Assembly (NCBI GenBank): GCA_902798745.1 | Contig: CADBXM010000004.1 | Span: 56,805-120,804 of the forward strand | DNA from: an uncultured Eubacteriales bacterium | Lineage (GTDB): Bacteria > Bacillota > Clostridia > Peptostreptococcales > Anaerovoracaceae | Direction of reading: 5' to 3' | DNA: 64,000 bases | Part shown: positions 55,295 through 64,000 of the stretch, in pieces | Layout: each line of letters begins with the position of its first letter | Position numbering within the stretch: the stretch's first letter is position 1 | Notes under the pieces: generated by a model | What the model saw: the letters and a program-made list of their open reading frames with translations, nothing else | Database searches by the model: none | Told to the model about the DNA's origin: nothing | Made by a program: the position numbers and the translations under genes

Positions 55295-56656
55295 TTAAAT
55301 GACCTTAAATGACTTCCATTTGCCGCTTCTCCAGCGCAGTACGCATATGACGCCCTTGATGCACCAGTCGAGTCCCATCGCGATGGCGATACCGATGACT
55401 CCGAGTTTCATCCAGAGTCCGAGGATGAATGACAGGAGTGTCCTGCATACGATAGTGGAGAATATCGACGCCCACATGGTGAACCTCGCGTCTCCCGTTG
55501 CCCTGATACCTGCTGAAAGCGGATGTGAGAAAGGCTGAGCGAACGATGCGAACACGTTGTGGATGATCACTACTATCCATAAAAGATGCTTTGTCTCAGC
55601 AGATACGGAATAAAGCGGGAGTATCAGCGGTGTCAAAGCAAGTATAAAGAAGTTCCAGAATGTCGACAAAAGCAGGGACAGCCTGACTATCTTCTTCATG
55701 TACCATTCCACGGCCTCAATGTCGCCTGCTCCCATGCACTGTCCTATGACGGTGGTTGAGATCGGGTTCATGACGACACACATAGACGCGGACAGTGACC
55801 ATATAGTCTGGCCTATTCCGTTAGCTGCTATGTGCGCGGTCCCGAAAGTCGCGGTCAGTGTGCCGAGCAGCACTCTGGCCAGCTGGAACAGAGTATTCTC
55901 TACTGCGTTAGGAGCAGCTATGCGGGATATACGCGTGATCATCTGCCTGTCCGGCTTCAGAGCATCACTGATGGAAAGCGTAACATCGGCTTCCTTTCTG
56001 GTGCAGAGAGCCGTCATCACTATAGCGGCGAAATACCACGATATCGTTGTCGGCCAGGCCACGCCGGCAGCTCCCGCATGCAGCACGAAAATACCGATGG
56101 CATTTCCCGCTACGTTCAGGAGGTTCATTCCGAACGACACGTACATCGTTGTTCTTGTTCGGCCCATGGATCTGTACAGAGCTGTTCCGGCATTATAAAG
56201 AGCGTTTGCCGGGAACGAGAGCGTGACGATCCAGAGATATGTGCGGCAGGCATCCATGACTTCAGGGTCTACGGTCGGATACATGATGCCGAGAAGTCCC
56301 CTTCCGACGACCAGCATAAAGGCCATAGCCACTATCGACACGACTCCGGCAATGAAATAGATCTGCGATGCCGCGTGGTCGGAGTTCTTCTTTTCACCGT
56401 GCCCTATATATTGAGATACTACAACAGCGCCTCCCGTGCCTAATGCAGTAAAGAGGTAGATAAAGATCGTGTAGATCATTGTATCCAGCGAAACGCCCGA
56501 CACAGTCGCCTCTCCGGCATAGCTTACCATCATAGTATCTGCTATGCCGACGACCATCTGAAGCAGATGCTCGATCATCAGCGGGATGATCATCGAGGCG
56601 AGCCTTTTGTCGGAGAACATCTGGTTTTTTGGTAATGGTTTTGGATCTAAGAACAT
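55295..56656 (-). CDS. MATE-family multidrug/cation exporter
   Basis: A 453-residue protein with twelve membrane segments. MIIPLMIEHLLQMVVGIADT is the classic MATE TM1 and the second half repeats the pattern. MATE proteins expel cationic drugs or metabolites in exchange for Na+ or H+. Substrate unknown. Transcribed in the same direction as its neighbours but with its own spacing on both sides. Confidence 0.92.
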   Translation of the reverse strand: MFLDPKPLPKNQMFSDKRLASMIIPLMIEHLLQMVVGIADTMMVSYAGEATVSGVSLDTMIYTIFIYLFTALGTGGAVVVSQYIGHGEKKNSDHAASQIYFIAGVVSIVAMAFMLVVGRGLLGIMYPTVDPEVMDACRTYLWIVTLSFPANALYNAGTALYRSMGRTRTTMYVSFGMNLLNVAGNAIGIFVLHAGAAGVAWPTTISWYFAAIVMTALCTRKEADVTLSISDALKPDRQMITRISRIAAPNAVENTLFQLARVLLGTLTATFGTAHIAANGIGQTIWSLSASMCVVMNPISTTVIGQCMGAGDIEAVEWYMKKIVRLSLLLSTFWNFFILALTPLILPLYSVSAETKHLLWIVVIIHNVFASFAQPFSHPLSAGIRATGDARFTMWASIFSTIVCRTLLSFILGLWMKLGVIGIAIAMGLDWCIKGVICVLRWRSGKWKSFKVI

Positions 56657-56753
56657 TATGCTGGTTTGATAACGCTTTGCGAGATAACGCTTTGCGATTA
56701 GTTCTATTCACTGCAACTGTTGCAGCGCCCTTATTTTACTTTTCCCAGCGCAA

Positions 56754-57734
56754 TCATTCAAGGTCACAGGCGGCATTATCTTCATTAGAGCCATCTGTTG
56801 AATCGGGTTCTGTGTCGCCAGGTGGTCTTCCGCAAACTGCGATCTTCAGACTGTCCGACTCGCATATATAAAGATCGTCGGAAAGCACCTCCTCTTCATC
56901 TACCACGCTGCGGTTGGCAGACCATATCATCTGCGATATGTTTTTCGGGTCGGCATCTGCTGTCACAGGCAGCAGCAAAAGTTCATGCACCGATGAAGGG
57001 ATCACATAGAAGTCGCCGAGCATCTCACGCAGCCTGTCCATCACTCCCGTATAGAACAGCGCAGCAGCTCCCCAGAACATATCTCTGTTTGAGAGTATGT
57101 AGACGTCGAAGTCTTCGGCTGCAGAACCGTCTCGCCCTGCGCCAAGCAACTCTGTCCTTTCTTCGGGCGGGGTATATATCATATCCGGAAGCCCGAACAG
57201 CACCGCCTCGTCCTCAGGAACATTGTCAAGGGCGATCTCAAAGAGTTCATCATCCGTGATGTCCGAGTCTATCATCATTTCTTTTGTGACCATCGCCCTG
57301 AAATCCCCGCGCACCACATCCGCGATCAGCATGAGTCCTCCGCCGACGTCCATATACGGAGCGGTCTCAGCGATTTTGTGATTCCTTTCCTTTGAAAGAA
57401 GCCTCGGTCGTATATCCGACACCATATCTTTAAGATCGAAATCGTCCTCGGGGAACGGTAGCGATATATCGAAGCTCTGCATTATAGATTCGACCGCTTC
57501 ATGAGCGATTTTGTCGATTGGGTGCCCCTGGGTGTAACGGGCATACAGGTCTTCTGCGTATAACGTGGGCGCGACCCTGTTCCCTTCCTTTATAAACCGG
57601 AGGCCGGTAAGGGTTCCCTTTTGGGGTTTATTCACGGTGCCTTTTTCTATTTCAATAGAGTCGCCCGGTTCCGACCTAAGCACAGTTTTGCAATCGGTGA
57701 TCAGTTCTTCTGTAAATTCAGTAAAGCTAAGCAT
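56754..57734 (-). CDS. DUF5688-like hypothetical protein
   Basis: A 326-residue soluble protein. Start MLSFTEFTEELI at 57734, after AAAGGAG. The pattern KGTLTGLRFIKEGNRVAPTL-YAEDLYARYTQG near residue 38 and SSVHELLLLPVTADADP near residue 250 fits DUF5688, a family of unknown function common in gut Clostridia. The tail (residues 300-326) is acidic. TCCCTAATT-type direct repeats lie about 200 bases upstream. Confidence 0.75.
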   Translation of the reverse strand: MLSFTEFTEELITDCKTVLRSEPGDSIEIEKGTVNKPQKGTLTGLRFIKEGNRVAPTLYAEDLYARYTQGHPIDKIAHEAVESIMQSFDISLPFPEDDFDLKDMVSDIRPRLLSKERNHKIAETAPYMDVGGGLMLIADVVRGDFRAMVTKEMMIDSDITDDELFEIALDNVPEDEAVLFGLPDMIYTPPEERTELLGAGRDGSAAEDFDVYILSNRDMFWGAAALFYTGVMDRLREMLGDFYVIPSSVHELLLLPVTADADPKNISQMIWSANRSVVDEEEVLSDDLYICESDSLKIAVCGRPPGDTEPDSTDGSNEDNAACDLE

Positions 57735-57928
57735 TCTTTCTCCTTTCCCATTGGCGGTCGGCTGACGCGCCGGCATTTTAACCTTCTTTACTAATACTTG
57801 GTATTGTTGTCCGGATGATTCAGTATGCCCGGGATCGGAGGATTCTCTCAAACTACATAAAAGAACGCTTCAATGCTTGAAGCAGTAAGCGGTGCAGACC
57901 CTGATTCGAACAAGCCGTGTGGGTTTAT

Positions 57929-57964
57929 TGCGGGAATTAGGGATAAAAATGCTGAAATCGGGGA
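57929..57964 (-). repeat. direct repeat pair, 21-base period (copy 1)
   Basis: On the minus strand: TCCCCGATTTCAGCA, TTTTTA spacer, TCCCTAATTCCCGCA. It lies between the HIT terminator and the DUF5688-like gene. Confidence 0.7.
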
Positions 57965-57965
57965 T

Positions 57966-58003
57966 AAAAAAAGAGCGGCTGCTGCAAAACAGTCAGTCGC
58001 TCT
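57966..58003 (-). terminator. terminator after the HIT gene
   Basis: Minus-strand stem AGAGCG..CTG..CTG with CAG..AG..CGCTCT (arms 57990-58003 and 57972-57984, two mismatches), then seven T. Confidence 0.8.
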
Positions 58004-58023
58004 GCGTTTTCCCTTAGGCCATT

Positions 58024-58365
58024 TTAGCCCGGTGGCCACTGCATGGCACGTTTACCCAGTATGTGTATGTGAAGATGTTTCACGGTCTGCTGACCATCTT
58101 CGCCTGTGTTGATAACACAGCGATAACCGTTCTCAAGGCCTTCTTTCGCGCAGACTTCTTTGATCTTCAGCATCATGTGAGCCATGAGCTCAGCGTGTTC
58201 GTCACCGAGATCATCCAATGAAGCCACGTGGATCTTAGGAACCATGAGCATATGCACAGGTGCCTGTGGGGCTGTGTCGCGGAACACCGCGATCTTATCA
58301 TCCTCATATACCATGTCGGTAGGGATGTCGCCGTTTGCCAGTTTGCAGAAAATGCAGTCATCCAT
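58024..58365 (-). CDS. HIT-family hydrolase
   Basis: A 113-residue histidine-triad protein. Start MDDCIFCKLANGDIPTD at 58365, after AGGAGG; longer frames lack a site. The active-site triad is HLHIHILG near the C-terminus, and PVHMLMVPKIHVASLDDL is typical of Hint-type nucleoside phosphoramidases. The Cys pair CIFC suggests a zinc-containing Hint. Confidence 0.93.
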   Translation of the reverse strand: MDDCIFCKLANGDIPTDMVYEDDKIAVFRDTAPQAPVHMLMVPKIHVASLDDLGDEHAELMAHMMLKIKEVCAKEGLENGYRCVINTGEDGQQTVKHLHIHILGKRAMQWPPG

Positions 58366-58472
58366 ATCCCTTAACCTCCTGATTACTTTAACGCCAATGC
58401 GTTGTGCTTCCGCTCTTATTTTACTCTTATCCATAATAATCATTCAAGTTTAACGCCTGTCTTTTTCGGCTA

Positions 58473-58979
58473 TCAGGCCCTGTCTCTCTCTGGTCTTTTT
58501 TTACTTATATTATCGCCGATCATAGTAAGCAGATACCCTGCCGCAATGAACATGACCGCAGATATTTTGCCCAGAACAGTCCCAAACGGTCCCACCAGAT
58601 ATCCTATCCTCGGAATGTGGAACGACACCTTGCCTTCTATTCTTTCATAAGGCGCAGGGCTTAGGTCGTTGCCCGTGTTCGCATCGCCCTTTGTAACAAT
58701 TTCCCCGTCAGCAACATGGTTTTCCACCACTCTGTGAGTCACAGGCGTATCGTTGTGATTTGCATTGTAGAACACTATAACATCCCCCGGTTCCAGCTCG
58801 GAAGGTTCGACCGGTTTCGAAAAGACGAGACTTCCCACAGGAATTGCCGGTTCCATGCTTCCGCTCACTACAACATACTGACTGAAGCCCAGTAGATGCG
58901 GAACAAAAACAGCTAAGCCAAGCACTATCATAACGACCATTGTGGCCGTTCCTATAAAACTAATGATTTTACCAATCAT
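58473..58979 (-). CDS. signal peptidase I, SipW/ER type
   Basis: A 168-residue membrane protease. Catalytic Ser in VSGSMEPAIPVGS; the usual Lys is replaced by His in TPVTHRVVE, as in SipW and archaeal/ER enzymes. One membrane segment at each end. In Bacillus SipW processes TasA-type biofilm proteins; no such substrate gene is adjacent here. Confidence 0.88.
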   Translation of the reverse strand: MIGKIISFIGTATMVVMIVLGLAVFVPHLLGFSQYVVVSGSMEPAIPVGSLVFSKPVEPSELEPGDVIVFYNANHNDTPVTHRVVENHVADGEIVTKGDANTGNDLSPAPYERIEGKVSFHIPRIGYLVGPFGTVLGKISAVMFIAAGYLLTMIGDNISKKRPERDRA

Positions 58980-59159
58980 ACTGTTATTCTTTGAATCCTT
59001 CTTTAACGTCTGTGAAGCTCCACGAAGAGCAGAGCATCAATACCGCTTGTCGTCTGCTATACGCCTGAGGCGCATCCAGAAAAGAATTGTACCACTTTGG
59101 CAGGCGTAAAACCATGTTTCGATCGGTTTTGCGGTCGGATGATCACAGGAGCATGGCCA

Positions 59160-60509
59160 TCAGACCGGCTCCGCGAGAATGCCGTCACCGAAAGCTTCGA
59201 CGAGCTTGACATCGCAAAACTCCCCGGAATCGGCCTCTGCAGACTTATCCTTAATGTATATCTTCACATAGCTATCCGTATAACCCTCGGCGTAGCCATC
59301 CCGTATTTCTTCGACCAGTACCCGCCGTGTGCTTCCGATCAGGCCCGAGATGAAAGCGGACGCTGTTTCTTCAGCTTGTTTTTCAAGCGTAGCTGCTCTC
59401 TTATTCTTGACTTCGCCCGGAACCACATCAGGCATCCTCTCTCCCGGAGTGCCCTTTCGAGGCGAATAGCGGAATACGTGCACCTTGCCGAATCCCGCTC
59501 TTCTCACAACATCCAGTGTGTCTTCAAAGTCATCTTCGGTCTCGCCCGGGAATCCCACTATAATATCTGTAGTGATGCCGTAGTGCGGGTCGAAGTCTCT
59601 CAGAGCTTTTACGATATCAAGGTATTCATCGCGCGTGTAGTGGCGATTCATAGCAGCAAGCACTTTGTTGCTGCCGCTCTGTATCGAAAGATGGAGATGA
59701 TGGCATAGCTTTTCATAGCCGAGCAGCTTAAGCACATCATCCTTGTCCACAACGGTAGGCTCTAGGGAACTGAGGCGTATCCTGAACTCCCCTTCAAGCG
59801 CGTCTATCCTTTTAATGATAGTCTCCATTCCGGAGAGGCCCTCTTCATCTGCTTCACGCGTAAAATCGAAGCCCGGCTCCGTGCCGTACAGGGCTGTGTT
59901 TATTCCGGTGAGCACTATCTCTCTGCATCCCTTGTCGATGAGAGCCTTCGCCTCTGCTACCACCTGCTCCGGCGCTCTGCTCCTCACCCTGCCCCTGGCA
60001 TAAGGGATGAGGCAGTACGCGCAGAATCGGTTGCAGCCCTCTTCTATCTTTATATATGCGCGCGACATCGATGACTCATCCGATGTGACGATGCCCATAT
60101 CCTCGTAGCCCGTGAGCTCATCGTATGAGAGGACATGAGAGTATGCTATTCTGTCTTCTGCCTTTGCCGCCCCATAAAGAGCCGCGGCTTCTTCGGCGAT
60201 CTCAGTCTTTAGCGCGTTGCCTATTACGAGGTCGACCTCGGGCATCGAAGCCACTTCGTCTGCCGCCACCTGAGCATAACATCCGGTCACTACGATAACT
60301 GCGTCGGGATTGACACGTTTTGCTCTGCGGATGAACTGCCTGGATTTTCTGTCAGCGATATTTGTCACTGTGCAGGTGTTTATCACATATACATCTGCGA
60401 ACTCATCTTCGCTTACTATTTCCGCGCCACGAGAAACGAAGGCCTCTTTGATGGCCTCCGTCTCGTATTGATTTACTTTACAGCCCAGTGTGTGGAATGC
60501 TGCTTTCAT
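59160..60509 (-). CDS. mtaB: tRNA t6A37 methylthiotransferase MtaB
   Basis: A 449-residue radical-SAM enzyme. Cys ligands of the auxiliary cluster are in HTLGCKVNQYE, INTCTVTN and VTGCYAQV; the radical-SAM CxxxCxxC is CNRFCAYC. A TRAM domain ends the protein. The start and CKVNQYE motif favour MtaB over MiaB. It adds a methylthio group to t6A at position 37 of tRNA. Confidence 0.92.
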   Translation of the reverse strand: MKAAFHTLGCKVNQYETEAIKEAFVSRGAEIVSEDEFADVYVINTCTVTNIADRKSRQFIRRAKRVNPDAVIVVTGCYAQVAADEVASMPEVDLVIGNALKTEIAEEAAALYGAAKAEDRIAYSHVLSYDELTGYEDMGIVTSDESSMSRAYIKIEEGCNRFCAYCLIPYARGRVRSRAPEQVVAEAKALIDKGCREIVLTGINTALYGTEPGFDFTREADEEGLSGMETIIKRIDALEGEFRIRLSSLEPTVVDKDDVLKLLGYEKLCHHLHLSIQSGSNKVLAAMNRHYTRDEYLDIVKALRDFDPHYGITTDIIVGFPGETEDDFEDTLDVVRRAGFGKVHVFRYSPRKGTPGERMPDVVPGEVKNKRAATLEKQAEETASAFISGLIGSTRRVLVEEIRDGYAEGYTDSYVKIYIKDKSAEADSGEFCDVKLVEAFGDGILAEPV

Positions 60510-60557
60510 GTGTGCTCCATTTTATAAGTAGTGTCCCGATGTCCTCAAATCAAATTG

Positions 60558-60586
60558 AGTCTATCATCCGGACTCCGGGTGGTCAA
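60558..60586 (-). promoter_or_regulatory. promoter of mtaB
   Basis: -35 TTGACC (60581-60586) and -10 TAGACT (60558-60563) with 17 bases between, about 48 bases before the start codon. Confidence 0.6.
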
Positions 60587-60608
60587 CCGCATTCCCATTG
60601 CTGATTTG

Positions 60609-60944
60609 TTATGCCAAAGCGACCTCTGCTGCTTGTGTCTCCTGCGCTGCCTGAGCACACGCCGGTGCCGCCTCCTCTCCTATATCAATATTATACCTCT
60701 CCGCAAGGGCTCTCGTGAGCTTCTCTGCTTCTTCCTCAAAAAGCGTGATGCCCCTCGACATCCTTGTGTGCCCGGGATCCCATTCACGCACGTCGACCTT
60801 GCCTGCCCCACCGTTCCACGCGACGATGTTGACTTCCTTTGTCCAACCATTCTCCTTGCTGCCGAGGACACCGATGCGCTCCTTTATCTCAAAACGGACC
60901 TCATCACCGTTCCTCTGCTGATTATTGCTGTTATTGTTCGCCAT
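60609..60944 (-). CDS. YdbC/PC4-like single-stranded DNA-binding protein
   Basis: A 111-residue protein. The core FEIKERIGVLGSKENGWTKE and REWDPGHTRMSRGITLFEEE match the YdbC family, a PC4-like fold that binds single-stranded nucleic acid. A 15-residue Asn/Gln-rich start and an Ala-rich tail (EEAAPACAQAAQETQAAEVA) flank it. Stands alone. Confidence 0.88.
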   Translation of the reverse strand: MANNNSNNQQRNGDEVRFEIKERIGVLGSKENGWTKEVNIVAWNGGAGKVDVREWDPGHTRMSRGITLFEEEAEKLTRALAERYNIDIGEEAAPACAQAAQETQAAEVALA

Positions 60945-61172
60945 ACTTCTTTCTCCTTTAATTCTCTGAAGTCTGCATTACTGTTTATCGATCGCGCTTT
61001 CGATGTGCTTTAATGCTATAGAAAATGAAGTGTTTTGTCGAACAATAATCTCCCTAATTCCTGCAAAAAATTCCCTAATTTTTGCACGCGCTCAGAAAAA
61101 CTCCGAGTGCAGCTTTCGGTTCGGTTTTCGGTGCGATTTTAGAACAATTCTCCGTAAATAAACCCGCACAAC
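60945..61172. other. intergenic region with paired TCCCTAATT repeats
   Basis: No gene. A pair of 15-base direct repeats lies at 61051-61065 and 61072-61086. The same arrangement in reverse orientation is found at 57929-57964. Confidence 0.5.
61051..61086 (+). repeat. direct repeat pair, 21-base period (copy 2)
   Basis: TCCCTAATTCCTGCA, AAAAAT spacer, TCCCTAATTTTTGCA. Same period and near-same sequence as the pair at 57929-57964. Confidence 0.7.
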
Positions 61173-61196
61173 AAAAGGCTCCGCCGAAGCAGAGCC
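61173..61196 (-). terminator. terminator of the surface-protein gene
   Basis: Minus-strand stem GGCTCTGC-TTCG-GCGGAGCC (one G-U, stable UUCG loop) followed by TTTTGTT. Confidence 0.9.
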
Positions 61197-61257
61197 CTTC
61201 AGTAATTACATGTTCCAGATACGCCCTTTCTTAAACAGGGTATTGTGACAGCAGTCG

Positions 61258-61704
61258 TTAATTAACAGTTACAGTGATTGCTTTCCTCGCGCCGTTAACA
61301 GCTATCACATAGACCTTGCATTTGCCTGTGGCCTTCGCTGTGATCTTGCCGCCCTTGCCAACTGTCGCGATCTTCTTGTTTTCGCTGACATAGCGCAGCT
61401 TAGGAGCATGCCATGAAGGCATGAATTTCTTGCCCTTCTGAAGCTTTGTCACGCTCGCTTTGATCTTATAAGTCTTTCCTTTTTTGAGTGAAACGCTCTT
61501 TTTCTTTACAGTCACGCTCTTTGCGTTTGTATAATTCTTATTTCCGCCGGAAGTATATGCGTGGATCGTAGGGCTTGTCTTCACATAAGACTTCTTGCCG
61601 TCCTTCATTACATAGGCTTTGACGTATGCTTTGTATGCTTTTCCTTTAAGGATCCTTGCCGTCGTGACTGCAGCGCGAGAAGAAGATATCATAGCCTTCT
61701 GCAC
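61258..61704 (-). CDS. C-terminal part of the surface protein (shifted frame)
   Basis: A 148-codon frame that continues the large surface protein in another frame. From LKGKAYKAYVKAYVMKDGKK it reads as the end of a fibronectin-type III-like domain and then a Lys-rich Ig-like (Big) domain: SVSLKKGKTYKIKASVTKLQ, then SENKKIATVGKGGKITAKAT. There is no ribosome site or sensible start near 61704, so it is very probably not separately expressed. It overlaps the end of the upstream frame by 59 bases. Confidence 0.75.
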   Translation of the reverse strand: MQKAMISSSRAAVTTARILKGKAYKAYVKAYVMKDGKKSYVKTSPTIHAYTSGGNKNYTNAKSVTVKKKSVSLKKGKTYKIKASVTKLQKGKKFMPSWHAPKLRYVSENKKIATVGKGGKITAKATGKCKVYVIAVNGARKAITVTVN

Positions 61705-63679
61705 CGCTGACCTTGTTCCACGACATCACGAGGCTCGTTTTGCCCTTTGCGGTAAGCTCAGCGAGGATCACTCCGTATACAGGCTCGGCATTCTTGGTCC
61801 ATTTGGCCCATACCGTCTTGTCACCGACGCTTCCTGCCGGGATGCTCTTGACAGCCGACCCGGTCAGCTTCTCGTTGTCGAACCAGCCCTTGAATGTGTA
61901 ACCGCTGCGTGTCGGAGCGGCAAGGGTGACCGCCGGTCCGTAGACATTATAAACTGCCGGATTCGCGGACGCGTTCGTGCCGCCGTTCAGGTTGTACTTG
62001 ATCTTGTATTTCTCGTACAGAAGATTCGTAACGTCATGTTCACCGTTGCCAAACTTCCATCCGTTGTCTTTTTCAGAAAGCGCCAGCAGGATGCCGAAAC
62101 CGTTCGCAGCCTTGTAGTCCCTGATTTTATAGTACGCTTTTGCCGCGTTCCCGGACGGAAGATGGATACCTACCTGGCCTGTTCCGTTCTTGGTGATCGG
62201 GAATGTCGTGAGCACTTTTGTCTTGCCCGGTATGCGAACTTCGACCTTTGCCGGGAACTTGTCTTCCGTGAAAAATGCGCTCTCGCTACCGACATGAGCG
62301 GTCCCGAGGAATTCCTCGCTTATGTTCAGTGCCGTCGCTGGGATGTCGGCGACTGCGAACTTCTCATCGAAAGCCGTGCGCTTCGGACACGCTATGTCGC
62401 TGACCGCGACTACTGTGGTTTCAGGGCCGATATACAGGGTCTCAAGATGAGCTTTTGACTTAGTCTCTCCATCTAAAAAATATTCATCTATAAAATTTAC
62501 ATCAACACCTGTTCCAATGCCGTTCGCGCCCGACTCGGCATAGGCGTACACATTGGCATTGCCATCGATAACGACCGACCCCAGCGGATCAGTGGTCCCG
62601 GTCTCATAATCATGGGAGCACCAATATCGCCCAAGACCTATGGCCGCACCACTGGCATTTTTAGGTTCGTAACCGCTGCGGCTGTCTTTAGTGGCTATAG
62701 CGACTACTTTGGCATTGCCGCGTATGGTGACATTGCAGAAAGCGTGATCAGGGTCATATTGACTGTCTTTGGTGACGCCTCTGCCGGTACCTATGCCAGC
62801 GCCGCCGCAGCCTCCTATGGCGATCACGTCTGCATCACCTTCGATGACGATATTGCCGGATGACGCCCCATATCCGCCGCCGATGCCGGCAGCGCAACTA
62901 TTTGTAAAGCCTTCACCGCGCAGTGTATTCGGATCATATGGATCCAAGTTGTCGAAATCGACCGGGCAAACGGCTGCCCTGACGGTGCCGCCTTTGATCG
63001 TGATATTGCCGCCCTGATAGAAGCCTACTCCGGGATTTTGAGCTCCGCCTGAAGTCCCATACCCCGAGCCGATACCGGCAGCCCAACTGGTCCCTATAGC
63101 CGTTATGTCTCCGCCATATATATTGATTTCCGAGACTGAGGAATGATTTCCGGAGCCGATGCCGGCTCCTTTGTTGCCGCCTGTAGCAGTTATTTTACCG
63201 CTGTATATGTTGATAATGCCGCATGGCGGGTTTTCTCCGTTGCCATATCCTATACCCCCGATGCCGGCGCTGGTATTGCCTCCGGTCACTTCCAGCCTCG
63301 AGCCGTCCAGCCCATAGATATTTACAGCAGCGCCATTTTCTACCTCGATGCCCGCGCATGTTTTACTTGGATTAGCGACAAGAATGTTTTCTCCTTCAAA
63401 GACAAGGTTCACGGTTGCTCCGTTTGTTATCTTTATCGGCGCGCCGGCATCTGTGCCTGTATTGTCATGATTGATGCCGCTGATCTTGACCGTCTTGTTC
63501 TGATCGATGACAAGTGTGCCGTCCCATTCATTATCCTCTGTATATGTCACATCTGCAGAAGGTATGACGAAGCTTTCCGCATAGGCCCTGCCGGCGTCAT
63601 AAGGCACGAGCGGCATCATGGCAAACGACATAATCGTTGCAATGATGATTGTGAATGTTCTTTTCTTTATTGTATTCAT
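61646..63679 (-). CDS. large secreted surface protein, frame broken at the C-terminus
   Basis: 677 codons from the ATG at 63679 (MNTIKKRTFTIIIATIMSFA), preceded by GGAGGG. Signal peptide to about residue 34 (cleavage after AYA). Residues 40-410 are Gly-rich beta-helix-like repeats with recurring GAGIGSG or AGIGGGYG units, as in carbohydrate-binding or adhesin-type proteins. An InlB/Flg_new repeat follows (YNLNGGTNASANPAVYN to GYTFKGWFDNEKL). A fibronectin III-like start (VMSWNKVSGAEGYDIFF) ends abruptly in RCSHDGKDP and stop. The remainder is in another frame at 61258-61704. No sorting signal is seen. Confidence 0.85.
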   Translation of the reverse strand: MNTIKKRTFTIIIATIMSFAMMPLVPYDAGRAYAESFVIPSADVTYTEDNEWDGTLVIDQNKTVKISGINHDNTGTDAGAPIKITNGATVNLVFEGENILVANPSKTCAGIEVENGAAVNIYGLDGSRLEVTGGNTSAGIGGIGYGNGENPPCGIINIYSGKITATGGNKGAGIGSGNHSSVSEINIYGGDITAIGTSWAAGIGSGYGTSGGAQNPGVGFYQGGNITIKGGTVRAAVCPVDFDNLDPYDPNTLRGEGFTNSCAAGIGGGYGASSGNIVIEGDADVIAIGGCGGAGIGTGRGVTKDSQYDPDHAFCNVTIRGNAKVVAIATKDSRSGYEPKNASGAAIGLGRYWCSHDYETGTTDPLGSVVIDGNANVYAYAESGANGIGTGVDVNFIDEYFLDGETKSKAHLETLYIGPETTVVAVSDIACPKRTAFDEKFAVADIPATALNISEEFLGTAHVGSESAFFTEDKFPAKVEVRIPGKTKVLTTFPITKNGTGQVGIHLPSGNAAKAYYKIRDYKAANGFGILLALSEKDNGWKFGNGEHDVTNLLYEKYKIKYNLNGGTNASANPAVYNVYGPAVTLAAPTRSGYTFKGWFDNEKLTGSAVKSIPAGSVGDKTVWAKWTKNAEPVYGVILAELTAKGKTSLVMSWNKVSGAEGYDIFFSRCSHDGKDP

Positions 63680-64000
63680 AGAGATGCCCTCCCCGATTTG
63701 CCGTCTGTCTTCTGAAATAAGCAAAGAGATACCGCAAAGCGGTATCCCTCCTTTGACATTATACATTACTGGTTATTATTTGCGTATTATTTTTTTATTA
63801 ATAGTCCAGCGGCGAAGAGAATTAGTGCAGGATGCGTTGAGTCTTAGTGTTGTCAGGTTTTGGGTATAGAAAAACTCCGGTGAGTTGATTCCCACCGGAG
63901 TAAAAGTTTTCTTTTTGAATTGCGATGGATTTTCGTTCACAGCGAGGCGGCAAGCGTCTGAGGAACGGAGCGTACCTTGATCGTACGTGAGTACCGAAGA
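63680..64000. other. upstream region of the surface gene and window end
   Basis: On the minus strand a perfect TATAAT lies at 63758-63763 with a poor -35. Between it and the gene is a small hairpin, ATACCGC-TT-TGCGGTAT (63728-63744). A terminator from an upstream gene is at 63870-63901. The last 60 bases are GC-rich and contain inverted GCGTAC/GTACGT elements; the element continues beyond the window. Confidence 0.45.
63870..63901 (-). terminator. terminator of a gene beyond the right edge
   Basis: Minus-strand stem ACTCCGGTG/CACCGGAGT with a 10-base loop, followed by TTTTC. Confidence 0.75.

Noticed and set aside
57848-58039. 63-codon frame after the HIT gene
   Set aside because: Spans the HIT terminator and a direct repeat pair; no ribosome site.
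63721-63763. Riboswitch before the surface gene
   Set aside because: Only a 7-pair hairpin is present; no known aptamer core could be matched.

Overview
The window looks like the chromosome of a low- to mid-GC, Gram-positive anaerobe of the class Clostridia. The grounds are the S10-spc-alpha ribosomal order with a zinc-type S14, SRP RNA next to dnaX-ybaB-recR, SipW-type signal peptidase, YdbC/PC4-like and DUF5688-like proteins, and secreted proteins with InlB-type and Big-type repeats. A gut or oral member of the Family XIII/Anaerovoracaceae type is my guess and is not proven by anything here. Nearly every gene is on the minus strand. No tRNA, rRNA, CRISPR array, integrase or transposase gene was recognised.

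Accessory left part (1-16.9 kb). It holds a partial alpha/beta hydrolase, a small unknown protein, a KAP-like P-loop NTPase, a secreted Ig-like protein, a glycine-zipper-like protein and a 10.7 kb catabolic cluster. The cluster is frlC-frlD-two GntR/HutC regulators-frlB-potABCD-GPH symporter-nitrilase. It fits uptake and breakdown of Amadori compounds (fructosyl-amino acids): kinase, epimerase and SIS-domain deglycase, with a polyamine/opine-type ABC importer. This part is punctuated by two extra copies of the 3' end of lysS, each with its own terminator (1334-1490 and 3864-4376). The intact lysS lies at 16938-18887. The layout suggests repeated insertion or replacement events at the lysS 3' end.

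Core part (16.9-39.8 kb). lysS, greA, an ornithine-racemase-like gene and an acyl-CoA synthetase form one unit. Then come ybaK, brnQ, recR, ybaB, dnaX and SRP RNA, then two YhgE/Pip-type membrane proteins around a small two-TM protein. The F-type ATP synthase operon is atpB-E-F-A-G-D-C. It has no atpH; instead the C-terminal domain of the delta subunit appears fused to the N-terminus of alpha. A vapBC toxin-antitoxin pair is divergent from it.

Ribosomal part (39.4-55.1 kb). A long array runs from rpsJ to rplQ, with secY, adk, map, infA and rpoA. It has a strong promoter and long leader before rpsJ and a structured leader before rpsM. rplN and rpsQ each carry an internal frame-shifting deletion. 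A third probable deletion lies in a surface-protein gene near 61.65 kb. Together these raise the question of assembly error versus real lesions.

Right part (55.3-64 kb). MATE exporter, DUF5688-like protein, HIT hydrolase, SipW-type peptidase, MtaB tRNA methylthiotransferase, YdbC-like protein and a large surface protein. The window ends upstream of that surface gene.
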